Shown here: piece after piece, positions 1 to 6,718 of the stretch
How the letters are laid out: the number at the start of each line of letters is the position of its first letter
How positions within the stretch are numbered: position 1 is the stretch's first letter
Source of the DNA: Paenibacillus sp. PastM-3
GTDB lineage: Bacteria; Bacillota; Bacilli; Paenibacillales; Paenibacillaceae
Direction of reading: 5' to 3'
DNA length: 43,299 nucleotides
NCBI RefSeq assembly: GCF_029893965.1
Contig: NZ_JARXXP010000038.1
Coordinates: 1 to 43,299, forward strand
Made by a program: the position numbers and the translations under genes
Notes under the pieces: generated by a model
The model's input: only the letters and a program-made list of their open reading frames with translations
Databases searched by the model: none
What the model was told of the DNA's origin: nothing

Positions 1-707
1 GTTGGCAGACCCAGATAGGAACCGGGGTGTTTGTCTGAAAAATGGTAGGCGCTAACCATCCCATCACCATCAACCTCAACACCGGACTGTATCTTGCCGC
101 CAGTCAAACCTTCTTGACTGGCTGGCGTGCTGCACCGATCAGCTTCCAGCAACCGGATACGCAAATCATAGAGCGCATGGTTACGCGGCAGCAGTGGAAG
201 CAAGACGAAAGCATCCCCAGACATCATCCAGGACAGGTACGCGAGTTGCTGAATCTCATAAAAGTTGTGCTGCCCGGAGGCATCGCAGTCCTTCGAATCC
301 GCCCACAGGGAAAACTCACGCTCTATTTGCCGCCTTAATGCCTTGGCTTTTGTATCAGATAGGCGCAAAAAATCGGCATCGAATGACGGTTTCAACCGTA
401 GTCCAGTGCCGATTATATTGGTTCTCATAGTTTTAATTGCACCATTTGCCAGTGATCCGCCCATGTACAAGTCACGGGCTCTTGGCCGGAGCACTTCAAG
501 GTTAGCGTGAATGTCTTCATCAGCATCGCCCTCGACCGGATTCCATGCTGTGAGGGATTTCTTCCGCCGGCTGGCTCCGTGATCGCCGTACCCCTGATTA
601 AATACCTGCTGCACTGCCTGCTGCCGGGCAATCTCCGTGCGGGCTTTCTCCCGCTTCAAGGCATAACCCGGTGCTATCGCTGTTACCAATCGTTCCAGAC
701 GGCTCAT
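1..707 (-). CDS. Phage portal protein, lambda type (partial, C-terminus off window)
   Basis: The minus strand is open from an ATG at 707 to the window edge, giving about 235 residues of a lambda GpB / Phage_portal_2 type portal. The protein begins MSRLERLVTAIAPGYALKRE. It then shows family features: a W-N-P segment near residue 54, an 'RPRARDLYMGGSLANGAIKT' stretch, the 'NIIGTGLRLKP' motif and 'YLSWMMSGDAFVLL' before 'LRIRLLEADRCSTP'. In the capsid the portal forms the dodecameric ring through which DNA is packaged. Its ATG overlaps the TGA of the DUF6148-type gene by 4 bases, so the two are translationally coupled. The assignment comes from motif recognition. Confidence 0.88.
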   Translation of the reverse strand, partial: MSRLERLVTAIAPGYALKREKARTEIARQQAVQQVFNQGYGDHGASRRKKSLTAWNPVEGDADEDIHANLEVLRPRARDLYMGGSLANGAIKTMRTNIIGTGLRLKPSFDADFLRLSDTKAKALRRQIEREFSLWADSKDCDASGQHNFYEIQQLAYLSWMMSGDAFVLLPLLPRNHALYDLRIRLLEADRCSTPASQEGLTGGKIQSGVEVDGDGMVSAYHFSDKHPGSYLGLP

Positions 708-943
708 AGATCAGTGGGAACATACCTGCGGACTCTGCTGCGGGGTCTCAGCCCTGCTGCATGTCTTAAGCATTCATCGACCTGCTTCTGCCAGTACTTA
801 ATCTGAGCCATCACATCCGCCAGATTAGCTCGTGTCAGGGAGCGCGTGCCAATGGTATATGATTGGCCGGTTGATAAAGCAAGTTCAGCCGCCAGCCAAG
901 AATTCAAGTGCCCCTGGGCAACTTCTAATGTGTATAGTGGCAT
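704..943 (-). CDS. DUF6148-type head-tail connector-like small protein
   Basis: This 79-residue protein sits between TerL and the portal, where lambda-type phages carry the head-completion protein gpW. The sequence from MPLYTLEVAQGHLNSWLAAE through 'GQSYTIGTRSLTRANLADV' to 'IKYWQKQVD' matches what I recall of the DUF6148 family: an N-terminal helix, an S-Y-x-I-G-x-R-S-L-T-R core and a terminal helix. A structural role at the portal vertex is inferred from position. I chose the ATG at 943 because a GGGAGG lies 11 bases upstream. A GTG at 955 would sit inside that ribosome binding site. Confidence 0.75.
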   Translation of the reverse strand: MPLYTLEVAQGHLNSWLAAELALSTGQSYTIGTRSLTRANLADVMAQIKYWQKQVDECLRHAAGLRPRSRVRRYVPTDL

Positions 944-966
944 TTCCTTTCTCACCTCCCTTCAGG

Positions 967-2811
967 TTAAACGCTGCTGTCTGTACCCCGTCGTCTTCCC
1001 GATTTCGGGGCTGGCTTTGCTTGAACAGTTTCACCTGCAGCCATGGGTAACATTTCGTCAAGGTCCGGACTCAGCAGCTCAATGAGAGCAAGCTGGTAGA
1101 CATGCAAGTCAAATGGCTCATTCCGTTTGCGGATTGGCTGCCAAACCTGATAGGTGACACCCATCTTCTTCTTGGTGACAAGCGTTTCCGCTGTAAGCCC
1201 CAGAAAGTACTCTTCGTTATATCCGCGGTTATCATGACCCGGCTGATTTGCTGGAAAGTGGCAGTAACCGGGACCATATCGTTTACGCTTTAAGTCATTG
1301 GAAGCACGGTACTTCCCCTCATCAACCCCGACACGAATCACTGTCGCCTTGTACCGGTTATTGTTGGTATATCCGTTGTACAACGGCACGTACCCGCCGT
1401 TCTCCCGGCCTTCACCCTTAATGGCGTAGATGCGGCGGCCCAGCCGTGCTGCACAGAATTTATAAACGCTGCCGGTAAAGTGACCGCCGGAGTCTATGAA
1501 AGCCCCGACAATCGGAAAGGATCTGCCATTCTTGTCCTTCCATCGTCGCTGAAGGAACTCGTCAAGCTCAGCCCAGATTTTCGGCTGCTCAAGGTCCCCG
1601 TGAATGACATGGAACCGGATCCCCCAGCTCTCGCGGCCAGCTCCCCAGCCTTTCACTTCGATTTCAAAGCGATTGTCCTGAGTATCCACTGTGGCTGTTA
1701 GGATTTTCACACCGTCCGGCACATCAGCCTCATAGATTTCCCCGCGCTGCATAAGCTCGCCTTCATCCAGCTTCTCGCCAGTGACGCGCCAGGTCTCCCC
1801 CATGACTGTGTTTGTCCAAACCTGCAGCATTTCCGGATCGTCCTTTGCCTCCAAGAATCCAGAAACGATTTTCTTCCAGGTAACCCACGGGCTGACGATT
1901 TGGTTTAAGTGGAATCCTCTGCGGAAAGGATGCTTCTGCCGGGCCACCCATTGCCCGGTACCGCTCTTCCAATCCTTCTCGGAGCTGATCCCTCCGCAGG
2001 CCCTGCATGCCGCTTCAACCTTCTCGACCTCTCCGTCCTCAAACCTCGTAAATTTAAGGCTCTGAAATCCAAGCGCCTGTAAATCCCCGCAGCATGGACA
2101 CGGCAAACACCACTGTTCTTGAGTGCTGTCCTGGTAAAGCTTGTTGATCCGGGACGTCTCTTCGACCAGTGGTGTCGAAACAAAAATATGTTTTCGGTTA
2201 TGAAAGGTGGTTGTCCGCTTTTTGACCAGATCAACCGGGTCACCCTCGGTGCCGGCAGATACCGGGAACCGATCAACCTCATCTCCGATGACTATACGGA
2301 CCGGGCGGGAAGAAAGTGCAGCCGGGGAATTCGCGCCGACCAGCGCTACATATCCACCCGGAAAACTCTTCTTCGCAATTGTGTTCGACGCACTCCGGCC
2401 CTTAGCCGCGGCGAAGACCTTTTTCAGCCGCGGGCTTGCATTAATCATCGGCGTGATGCGCTCCTGGCTGGCTGCTTTGATCAGGCCCTTATCCGGCAGC
2501 ATATAAATGATTGGTCCCGGTTCCTGATCCGCAAAATACCCGACTGCATTCAGCAGCACCTCAGTCTTTGCAACCTGTGCAGACGCCATGATTGCAATTT
2601 CTTCGACATGCGGGTCATTAATCGCGTCCATTACTTCTTTCATATAGGGAACGCGATCAGTCCGCCAAGGGCCAGGCTCAGCCGATGCTTCAGGAGAGAG
2701 GACCCGGTTCTGATCTGCCCACTCCGATACCGTCAGCGGCGGGCGCGGCTCCCATAGTTTCGCAATCTCTTTGAAAAGATCAGCTGTCTTCTTCGGGATC
2801 ATCTGCGTCAC
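967..2811 (-). CDS. Terminase large subunit, lambda GpA family
   Basis: At about 614 residues this is full length for the GpA family, the motor and nuclease that packages phage DNA into proheads. The N-terminal ATPase half has a variant Walker A (SAQVAKTE, near residue 80) and a Walker B (IVIGDEVDRF). A cysteine cluster (CLPCPCCG ... CRACGG) follows near residues 237-270. The C-terminal nuclease half carries acidic segments such as TVDTQDNRFEIEVKGWG and AFIDSGGH. The gene overlaps the end of terS by about 30 bases. Either a GTG at 2811 or an ATG at 2802, which has GGGTG six bases upstream, could be the start. No frameshift is seen. Confidence 0.95.
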   Translation of the reverse strand: MTQMIPKKTADLFKEIAKLWEPRPPLTVSEWADQNRVLSPEASAEPGPWRTDRVPYMKEVMDAINDPHVEEIAIMASAQVAKTEVLLNAVGYFADQEPGPIIYMLPDKGLIKAASQERITPMINASPRLKKVFAAAKGRSASNTIAKKSFPGGYVALVGANSPAALSSRPVRIVIGDEVDRFPVSAGTEGDPVDLVKKRTTTFHNRKHIFVSTPLVEETSRINKLYQDSTQEQWCLPCPCCGDLQALGFQSLKFTRFEDGEVEKVEAACRACGGISSEKDWKSGTGQWVARQKHPFRRGFHLNQIVSPWVTWKKIVSGFLEAKDDPEMLQVWTNTVMGETWRVTGEKLDEGELMQRGEIYEADVPDGVKILTATVDTQDNRFEIEVKGWGAGRESWGIRFHVIHGDLEQPKIWAELDEFLQRRWKDKNGRSFPIVGAFIDSGGHFTGSVYKFCAARLGRRIYAIKGEGRENGGYVPLYNGYTNNNRYKATVIRVGVDEGKYRASNDLKRKRYGPGYCHFPANQPGHDNRGYNEEYFLGLTAETLVTKKKMGVTYQVWQPIRKRNEPFDLHVYQLALIELLSPDLDEMLPMAAGETVQAKPAPKSGRRRGTDSSV

Positions 2812-3313
2812 CCGCCTTCTGGTTGAAAAGACCGGGACTATACTCGGTCAGGCCGGCCAGCGCAGCGGTGATCTCTTGATTTAGCACCTGCTCAACGACA
2901 GTGGACGGTTCTTTGTCCAATTTCAGACTGACCCGCGGCGGAATTGCCAGCAGTTTGGTCTTGGCAGTGATGATCATTTCCCCCATAACCGCTCTTATAT
3001 CATCCGTTGCGTGCAAATTCCCCTGCTTTTCAGCCAGTTCTAAGGCCGCTTTTTCCGATTTTATCCGCTCGTGCTCCGTCTTATGATCGGTGTATGTCGG
3101 CTTACCGTCCCCTTTTGAGCCGCCTGTGACATGTTCAATGTACGCCTGGATGGCTTCAGAGAGGATATATTTGCCCCGACCAGACTGTTTCAAGGTGCCT
3201 TCAGCAGTTAAATTTCGAATCCATCGAGAGGTTTTCCCCACGATGGCTGCCAAATCACTCGTTGAAATCTCCATATCTGCAATGTTAACCTTCTTCTTTT
3301 TGGCTTCCGCCAT
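2780..3313 (-). CDS. Terminase small subunit, Nu1-like
   Basis: This 177-residue protein has an N-terminal winged helix-turn-helix ('STSDLAAIVGKTSRWIRNLT', then a G-K-Y wing and 'LSEAIQAYIEHV'). A helical segment follows ('EHERIKSEKAALELAEKQGN') that resembles the oligomerisation region of Nu1-type terminase small subunits. Its predicted role is to recognise the cos or pac site and load TerL. It lies directly upstream of and overlaps terL, as in lambda. An AGGGGGG tract precedes the ATG at 3313. The bases upstream of this gene are the natural place for its DNA target. Confidence 0.88.
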   Translation of the reverse strand: MAEAKKKKVNIADMEISTSDLAAIVGKTSRWIRNLTAEGTLKQSGRGKYILSEAIQAYIEHVTGGSKGDGKPTYTDHKTEHERIKSEKAALELAEKQGNLHATDDIRAVMGEMIITAKTKLLAIPPRVSLKLDKEPSTVVEQVLNQEITAALAGLTEYSPGLFNQKAGDADDPEEDS

Positions 3314-3543
3314 CGTAGACCCCCCTAGCTTCCGTTTTAAGGCGTGTTTCTTTCGCCACTCCCCGTAAGCCGTTAATGAAGGAAAAACCCCTTCTTGAGC
3401 CTGTCAGAAGCTGAGAAACGGAAACGGAAGTAAATTCTCAAATAAAAAACTGATCGAAAATCGGGCTCACGCGCACCCGCATTCTTTTTCAAGGTTCAGA
3501 AGGACCCTACACCAGATTGTGTTTTATCACTTCTGTTTTGAAT
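3314..3543. other. Intergenic region upstream of terS; candidate cos/terminase target
   Basis: No gene is seen in these 230 bases. Two tandem GAAACG hexamers lie at 3415-3426, reading CGTTTCCGTTTC on the minus strand, and further C/T-rich CGTTT- and GTTTC-like words lie at 3331-3352. In lambda the small terminase subunit binds R sites containing CGTTTC next to cosN. The resemblance and the position make a packaging site plausible, but no nicking site can be recognised. Confidence 0.3.
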
Positions 3544-4242
3544 CTACCACCTTTTCATTGCATCATTAATATATGAATCCAACCTTTTACTAAGCGGCTC
3601 TTGTACTCCTAGTAGTTCAGCAAATATTGTTTCCATCTCAGGATCAGTCTCTGCAACCCTATAAGACAAATCAAACAAGAATTTCTGTCCAGCATAATCG
3701 CCCTTGTGTAGTTGCAACACACCAAATCCCTTATCAATAGCCACATTAATATCAACATCAGAATGATTAACAATTTTAAAGATTTCTTTCTTTATAATTT
3801 GATAATTACATATTTTCCACATTGCTTTGTATTTTAAATCTCCTCCTCTGATGTACTCTAATACCTTACTAAATTCCTTAACATCTTTCTGATTCAAATT
3901 ACAAAATCTGAGAAGGGGGACCATATTTCTATTAAGATCCTCAATTTTATAGGAGAGTATTGTGTAGTCAATGCCTTCGACTAGATTCATATCATTAATA
4001 AATAAAACATTACTAGCGTCATATATTTCCCTTTGTTTAGCATTATTATCACTTTCCAAGCCTTTAACGAATAATTCGCAAGCTACATAATTACCTCCAA
4101 CTTTGTGACGAAAATGAACTTGTTGGCCCCCACCTCCTGCCCGTACTACGATTTCTTTACACTTTGGACAAAAGTAGGCCGTACCTTTAACAGATAGCTT
4201 CGCATGTATTAAATTATTATTTTGATCATTTGCTACGTTCAT
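3544..4242 (-). CDS. CoiA-like zinc-finger protein, function unknown
   Basis: The protein has 232 residues. Near the N-terminus 'YFCPKCKEIVVRAGGGGQQVHFRHKVG' (residues about 27-53) gives a CxxC pair followed by an HFRH motif. That pattern is reminiscent of the N-terminal domain of CoiA-like competence and nuclease-like proteins. The rest is not recognised. The gene is clearly more AT-rich than the packaging genes, with many AAA, ATA and TTA codons, which suggests separate acquisition as accessory cargo. A GGAG lies about ten bases upstream of the ATG. It stands alone on the minus strand between the packaging block and the micro-peptide locus. Defence or DNA-processing roles are possible but unproven. 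Confidence 0.6.
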   Translation of the reverse strand: MNVANDQNNNLIHAKLSVKGTAYFCPKCKEIVVRAGGGGQQVHFRHKVGGNYVACELFVKGLESDNNAKQREIYDASNVLFINDMNLVEGIDYTILSYKIEDLNRNMVPLLRFCNLNQKDVKEFSKVLEYIRGGDLKYKAMWKICNYQIIKKEIFKIVNHSDVDINVAIDKGFGVLQLHKGDYAGQKFLFDLSYRVAETDPEMETIFAELLGVQEPLSKRLDSYINDAMKRW

Positions 4243-4370
4243 TTCGTAATCACTCCGTTGTTAAATTTACCTGATATATTTTAATTTCTTGCTGTTACGA
4301 TAACATTGTACTTGAAATCCTCCCTCCTGTAAGTAATTTTAACATGAGTGGGTTGTCATTAAGCAAAGCT

Positions 4371-4389
4371 GTCCGTTAGCTTAACGGAC
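4371..4389. repeat. Perfect palindrome, possible operator
   Basis: The arms GTCCGTTA and TAACGGAC flank a three-base centre. The site lies between the CoiA-like gene and the micro-peptide promoter and has no T-tract, so an operator is likelier than a terminator. The excisionase-like HTH protein encoded at 4880-5131 is one possible ligand; this is a guess from proximity. Confidence 0.35.
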
Positions 4390-4474
4390 CACTGTATCCC
4401 TACTTCTTTCCCAACGCTCACACTGAATATCTGCCCCTTTCATTTAAACGATGACTCTCACACTTTCTGTGGAA

Positions 4475-4509
4475 TAAAAAAGCCCAATCTCATAAAAAAG
4501 ATTGGACTT
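4475..4509 (-). terminator. Intrinsic terminator of an unannotated minus-strand RNA
   Basis: On the minus strand the arms AAGTCCAATCT and AGATTGGGCTT (one mismatch) enclose an A/T-rich loop and are followed by TTTTTT. No minus-strand gene ends here: the nearest upstream one, 5434-5889, has its own terminator at about 5397. The hairpin therefore implies a noncoding minus-strand transcript running across the micro-peptide gene at 4576. Confidence 0.6.
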
Positions 4510-4524
4510 ATCGCGTGTATTTGA

Positions 4525-4553
4525 TTGACGAAAGTAAAACAAAATGTTATAAT
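4525..4553 (+). promoter_or_regulatory. Strong sigma-A promoter for the micro-peptide gene
   Basis: TTGACG at 4525-4530, a 17-base spacer and a perfect TATAAT at 4548-4553. The expected start point near 4560 lies immediately before AAGGAGGTGATG (4561-4572). The transcript would therefore begin almost at its ribosome binding site, with a 5' leader of only about 15 bases. Confidence 0.8.
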
Positions 4554-4575
4554 ATATATTAAGGAGGTGATGATA

Positions 4576-4692
4576 TTGAAGACGAGGAAAGAAAGACAGA
4601 AAGAGGATAGGGACAATAAAATCAAATCGGTGACTGCAATCATCGGCTTGATTGTCCAAATCCTCACCCTCATCAAGCTACTGCTCAAGTAG
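4576..4692 (+). CDS. 38-residue membrane micro-peptide, toxin-like
   Basis: A TTG start at 4576 follows a near-ideal AAGGAGGTGA with correct spacing. The first 18 residues are strongly charged (LKTRKERQKEDRDNKIKS). Residues 19-38 form one predicted membrane helix (VTAIIGLIVQILTLIKLLLK). The gene has its own consensus promoter. It lies within the span of a putative antisense RNA (terminator at 4475-4509) and is followed by a GC-rich hairpin at 4709-4724. Size, charge and layout resemble type I toxin-antitoxin peptides of Firmicutes, but I recognise no specific family. A phage-encoded membrane regulator is an alternative. Confidence 0.65.
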   Translation: MKTRKERQKEDRDNKIKSVTAIIGLIVQILTLIKLLLK

Positions 4693-4708
4693 TGCAACCC
4701 GAAACCTC

Positions 4709-4724
4709 GGCCCCGCAAGGGGCC
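4709..4724 (+). terminator. GC-rich hairpin after the micro-peptide gene
   Basis: GGCCCC, a GCAA tetraloop and GGGGCC form a compact six-base-pair stem 16 bases after the TAG. GNRA-type loops make very stable hairpins. No T-tract follows directly, so it may stabilise the 3' end of the message or act as a pairing element rather than terminate efficiently. Confidence 0.45.
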
Positions 4725-4793
4725 AGGCGGTAGGGGATGAATAACAAGGGCTGTCTTTCTTTCAGTATAACATAATGACAGGAGCGATAAAAT

Positions 4794-4880
4794 ATGACTC
4801 GTAAGTCTACAGAAATTGCAACCTATGCCGCACTGGTCATCAGCATCATCAACCTGATTATTTTGGTGGTGAAGTGGTAA
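4794..4880 (+). CDS. 28-residue membrane micro-peptide upstream of HTH gene
   Basis: An ATG at 4794 follows AGGAG (4780-4784). The 28 residues run MTRKSTEIATYAALVISI and then a hydrophobic NLIILVVKW, making one short membrane helix with basic ends. The general build matches the 38-residue peptide upstream: a charged N-terminus, then an I/L/V helix ending in a basic residue. The TAA stop overlaps the ATG of the next gene (TAATG), so translation of the HTH protein is probably coupled to it. It could be a leader peptide, a small toxin or a membrane anchor partner; none can be shown. Confidence 0.55.
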   Translation: MTRKSTEIATYAALVISIINLIILVVKW

Positions 4881-5131
4881 TGACTCCGTTTGAAAGCCAG
4901 GAAGCAATGAATGAGTGGGTATCAGAGAATATCCTTTTCACCTCGGAAGCCATGGAAGTCATGAACTGCACACGTCAGAATCTCCATCATTTTGTACAAA
5001 AGGGCCGGCTGGTTCCTATAAAGACAGTCGGCCGGGAACGTCTCTTCCTTCGTTCGGATGTTTTGGAATTACAAGAATCCGTTAGTTCCTATAACCGCAA
5101 ACCTAAAGTTGATGACAAGCCCGGGGAATAA
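4880..5131 (+). CDS. Excisionase/MerR-like helix-turn-helix protein
   Basis: The protein has 83 residues from the ATG at 4880; a GTG at 4874 would add two. The central region 'LFTSEAMEVMNCTRQNLHHF' followed by 'VQKGRLVPIKTVGRERLFLRSDVLE' is the winged helix-turn-helix of the HTH_17 / excisionase class. It has the typical 'G.L.P....GR..LF..SDV' signature, where the wing binds the DNA minor groove. Such proteins act as excisionases or small regulators in mobile elements. The ATG overlaps the stop of the 28-residue peptide. A terminator overlaps its own stop codon. It is read opposite to the integrase. Confidence 0.8.
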   Translation: MTPFESQEAMNEWVSENILFTSEAMEVMNCTRQNLHHFVQKGRLVPIKTVGRERLFLRSDVLELQESVSSYNRKPKVDDKPGE

Positions 5132-5145
5132 CTCCGGGCTTTATT
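5117..5145 (+). terminator. Terminator of the micro-peptide/HTH unit
   Basis: Arms AAGCCCGG and CCGGGCTT enclose a nine-base loop and are followed by TATTCATTT. The left arm lies inside the last codons of the HTH gene, so the coding end doubles as terminator. Confidence 0.8.
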
Positions 5146-5236
5146 CATTTGTTTATGCGATTGTATATGCATAAGAAAATATGGTGCTTATATATATCTT
5201 TATATATTTCTTTAATATTTTCTTTCTTTCTTTCTT

Positions 5237-5339
5237 GGGGGGCTAATTCTCCCCCTCTCTTGGGGGTTAATTCTCCCCCTCTCTGGGGGCTAATCCTCCC
5301 CCTCTACGTTTTTATTTTAGTGGGGGCTAATTCTCCCCC
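5237..5339. repeat. Four iterated G5-N8-C5 hairpin units
   Basis: Units lie at 5237-5255, 5262-5279, 5285-5302 and 5322-5339. Each is a GGGGG run, an eight-base A/T-rich centre close to CTAATTCT, and CCCCC. Each can fold as a hairpin, and start-to-start spacings are 24, 23 and 37 bases. Iteration of a palindromic site next to an HTH gene in a mobile element suggests protein-binding iterons or an origin-like element, but no replication protein is seen nearby. Confidence 0.7.
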
Positions 5340-5389
5340 TAAGCATTCATAGACTCTGTATAATGTGTATGAATATTCATATTGAAGGG

Positions 5390-5423
5390 CATGAAAAAAG
5401 CCACCCGGGAAGGATGGCTTTAT
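5390..5423 (-). terminator. Terminator of the 151-residue hypothetical gene
   Basis: Arms AAAGCCA and TGGCTTT flank an 11-base loop. On the minus strand the hairpin ends in TTTTTT, 11 bases beyond the stop codon of the gene at 5434-5889. Confidence 0.75.
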
Positions 5424-5433
5424 GATGCTCACT

Positions 5434-5889
5434 CTAAAGTCTCTCGTCACTATATCGACGAATGAGCGTTTCGTTGGTTTCCGGCAGATATGGCCATATT
5501 TCGTTGGCTCCATCAAAAAAGCCATCACTTTCAGCTTCCGGCCAATAAAGCCGAGCTTCCTCATAGTGTGCAACGTGTAATCTTCTTACCATTTCAGTAA
5601 CTTCTGCCTTATTGGTCACTTCCGGATGCTCAATAAGCGAAAGGAGATACACAAGCCCCCTTCCCCCAACGAATGCATCAAGATGCATATCTCTCGTTGA
5701 TCGCCCCTGGGCAAATAAAGTCCGAGTGTTATACATACATTGATGATTGTTATGGACGATTCTGAACCCTGTTTGTTGATTATTAGAATCGTCGTACCAT
5801 TCAAACCAACCATCCTGTACTCTGTTAATAATTTGATTACAACTATCGCAAACCCATTGTTCTAAAGGTCTCAGTTGTGGTTGAGCCAT
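5434..5889 (-). CDS. Conserved-looking hypothetical protein with N-terminal CxxC
   Basis: The protein has 151 residues and no family I can name with certainty. 'WVCDSCNQIINRVQDGWFEWYDD' at residues 13-35 has a CxxC pair. With the later 'NNHQCMYN' it may form a zinc site (C-x2-C ... H-x-C). The C-terminal half is acidic and aromatic-rich. The gene is single, with its own terminator. It reads like a soluble accessory protein of mobile elements. The start lies 12 bases after a GGAGG-type sequence on the minus strand, which supports it as a real gene. Confidence 0.65.
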   Translation of the reverse strand: MAQPQLRPLEQWVCDSCNQIINRVQDGWFEWYDDSNNQQTGFRIVHNNHQCMYNTRTLFAQGRSTRDMHLDAFVGGRGLVYLLSLIEHPEVTNKAEVTEMVRRLHVAHYEEARLYWPEAESDGFFDGANEIWPYLPETNETLIRRYSDERL

Positions 5890-6246
5890 ATCTTATCATC
5901 CTCCCACAACTATAATTCGGCAAATGGGAGGAAAATCCTGCAAAGCAGAGAAGCAGACTTGAACCGCCACTGCCAGCTGATAACAGCCAGAGTGTTACAT
6001 TAACACTAACCCCGCATGATGCCCATGCCAGACCATAGGAACGCGTTTCCTGCAGCCAGGGCTTACAGCTTGTGTTTGGCTTGTGTTTGCCCATGTCGGC
6101 CTAATGCGCGCGGAGCGCGCCCTCAGAGGGCCATGACAGGCGGCGTTTGTTGTAACAGGCCAAGGGGAAGAAATCGAATCTCCCAGTCGCTGGCCGCAGC
6201 CTGCAGGTTTACTGTTAACCGACCTCGGCATAAGGATGTTCAAGCC
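5890..6246. other. Intergenic region, nothing clear
   Basis: About 360 bases of moderately GC-rich sequence. Open frames on both strands here lack ribosome binding sites. A short tandem of CTTGTGTTTGG-like 11-mers near 6070-6091 and a small GCGCGC inverted repeat near 6107-6121 are the only structure I see. Confidence 0.5.
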
Positions 6247-6432
6247 TTAAGCGATAACCCATGAGTGTACCGTTATGTCCTCGGGCTTATATTCAGGATG
6301 GCATTCACTTAGTTCGATAAGAACTGACTGTTCTATTGAGAGGCCATAGCTCGTATCTACTTCCACCATTTTATACTGTTCGATGGAACGTGCACCCTTC
6401 AAGCTATATCTTACATTGTACGATTTAACCAT
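6247..6432 (-). CDS. Small hypothetical protein, 61 residues
   Basis: The protein begins MVKSYNVRYSLKGARSIEQY and is well preceded by GGGGGAGATGATCTT. It looks like a small alpha/beta protein with an acidic middle and ends 'YKPEDITVHSWVIA'. I do not recognise a family. It lies between the integrase and the 151-residue gene, where phage-like elements often carry small regulators. The strong ribosome binding site is the main reason for calling it. Confidence 0.65.
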   Translation of the reverse strand: MVKSYNVRYSLKGARSIEQYKMVEVDTSYGLSIEQSVLIELSECHPEYKPEDITVHSWVIA

Positions 6433-6718
6433 AAGATCATCTCCCCCTCAGATTATGCAAAAAGCGTACTACGAGGGGGAGTTAATAGCAACAATCATTC
6501 ATCTGAGATCCCGCTTGTATCCAGGATGAAATGCGCATTTAGGAACACAAAAGAGCAGACCCCCATATGTGCTCTGCTTTGGCGCTTGGCTCCAGCTGGC
6601 CTTCCTTGTGTCGGGTGCTGCTCTCTTTGTTTTCCATGCTATAAGAATAACATGTCTAAAACCTAATGCTCATTGCTGATCCTTTGTTTTTCCTTCTATT
6701 ATTCTGTGGTGTCGTTTG
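6433..6718. other. Intergenic region 3' of the integrase
   Basis: No gene is seen. A hairpin with arms AGAGCA and TGCTCT lies at 6552-6575 and a TTTTT-containing stretch near 6680-6695 borders the integrase stop. If the attachment core lies beyond the integrase 3' end, as in lambda, it would be here; I cannot find a core without the other end. Confidence 0.4.
6552..6580. terminator. Hairpin, possible integrase terminator
   Basis: Arms AGAGCA and TGCTCT, 12-base loop, A/T-rich flanks on both sides (AAAA before, GCTTT after). It is 140 bases beyond the integrase stop and is weak. Confidence 0.35.

Larger units (their letters stand above)
4243..4575. other. Intergenic region with palindrome, minus-strand terminator and plus promoter
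   Basis: No coding gene is seen on either strand. The region holds an 8-bp-arm palindrome at 4371-4389 (GTCCGTTAGCTTAACGGAC), which could be an operator. It also holds a minus-strand intrinsic terminator at 4480-4509 and a strong plus-strand promoter at 4525-4553. Minus-strand open frames across 4444-4907 lack good ribosome binding sites and are discounted. Confidence 0.6.
5143..5433. other. Noncoding region dominated by G5/C5 hairpin repeats
   Basis: A plus-strand open frame of 67 codons exists at 5149-5352 but has no ribosome binding site and encodes only repeat-derived G-A-N-S-P-P units. I regard it as noncoding. The stretch holds an AT-rich, pyrimidine-rich segment (5150-5236), four hairpin repeats and the terminator of the gene at 5434. 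Confidence 0.6.

Noticed and set aside
4444..4907. Minus-strand frames opposite the micro-peptides
   Set aside because: No start signals, and composition mirrors the plus-strand genes; the minus transcript here is more likely noncoding.
5149..5352. Plus-strand frame with G-A-N-S-P-P repeats
   Set aside because: No ribosome binding site, and the 'protein' is only a translation of the G5/C5 hairpin units.
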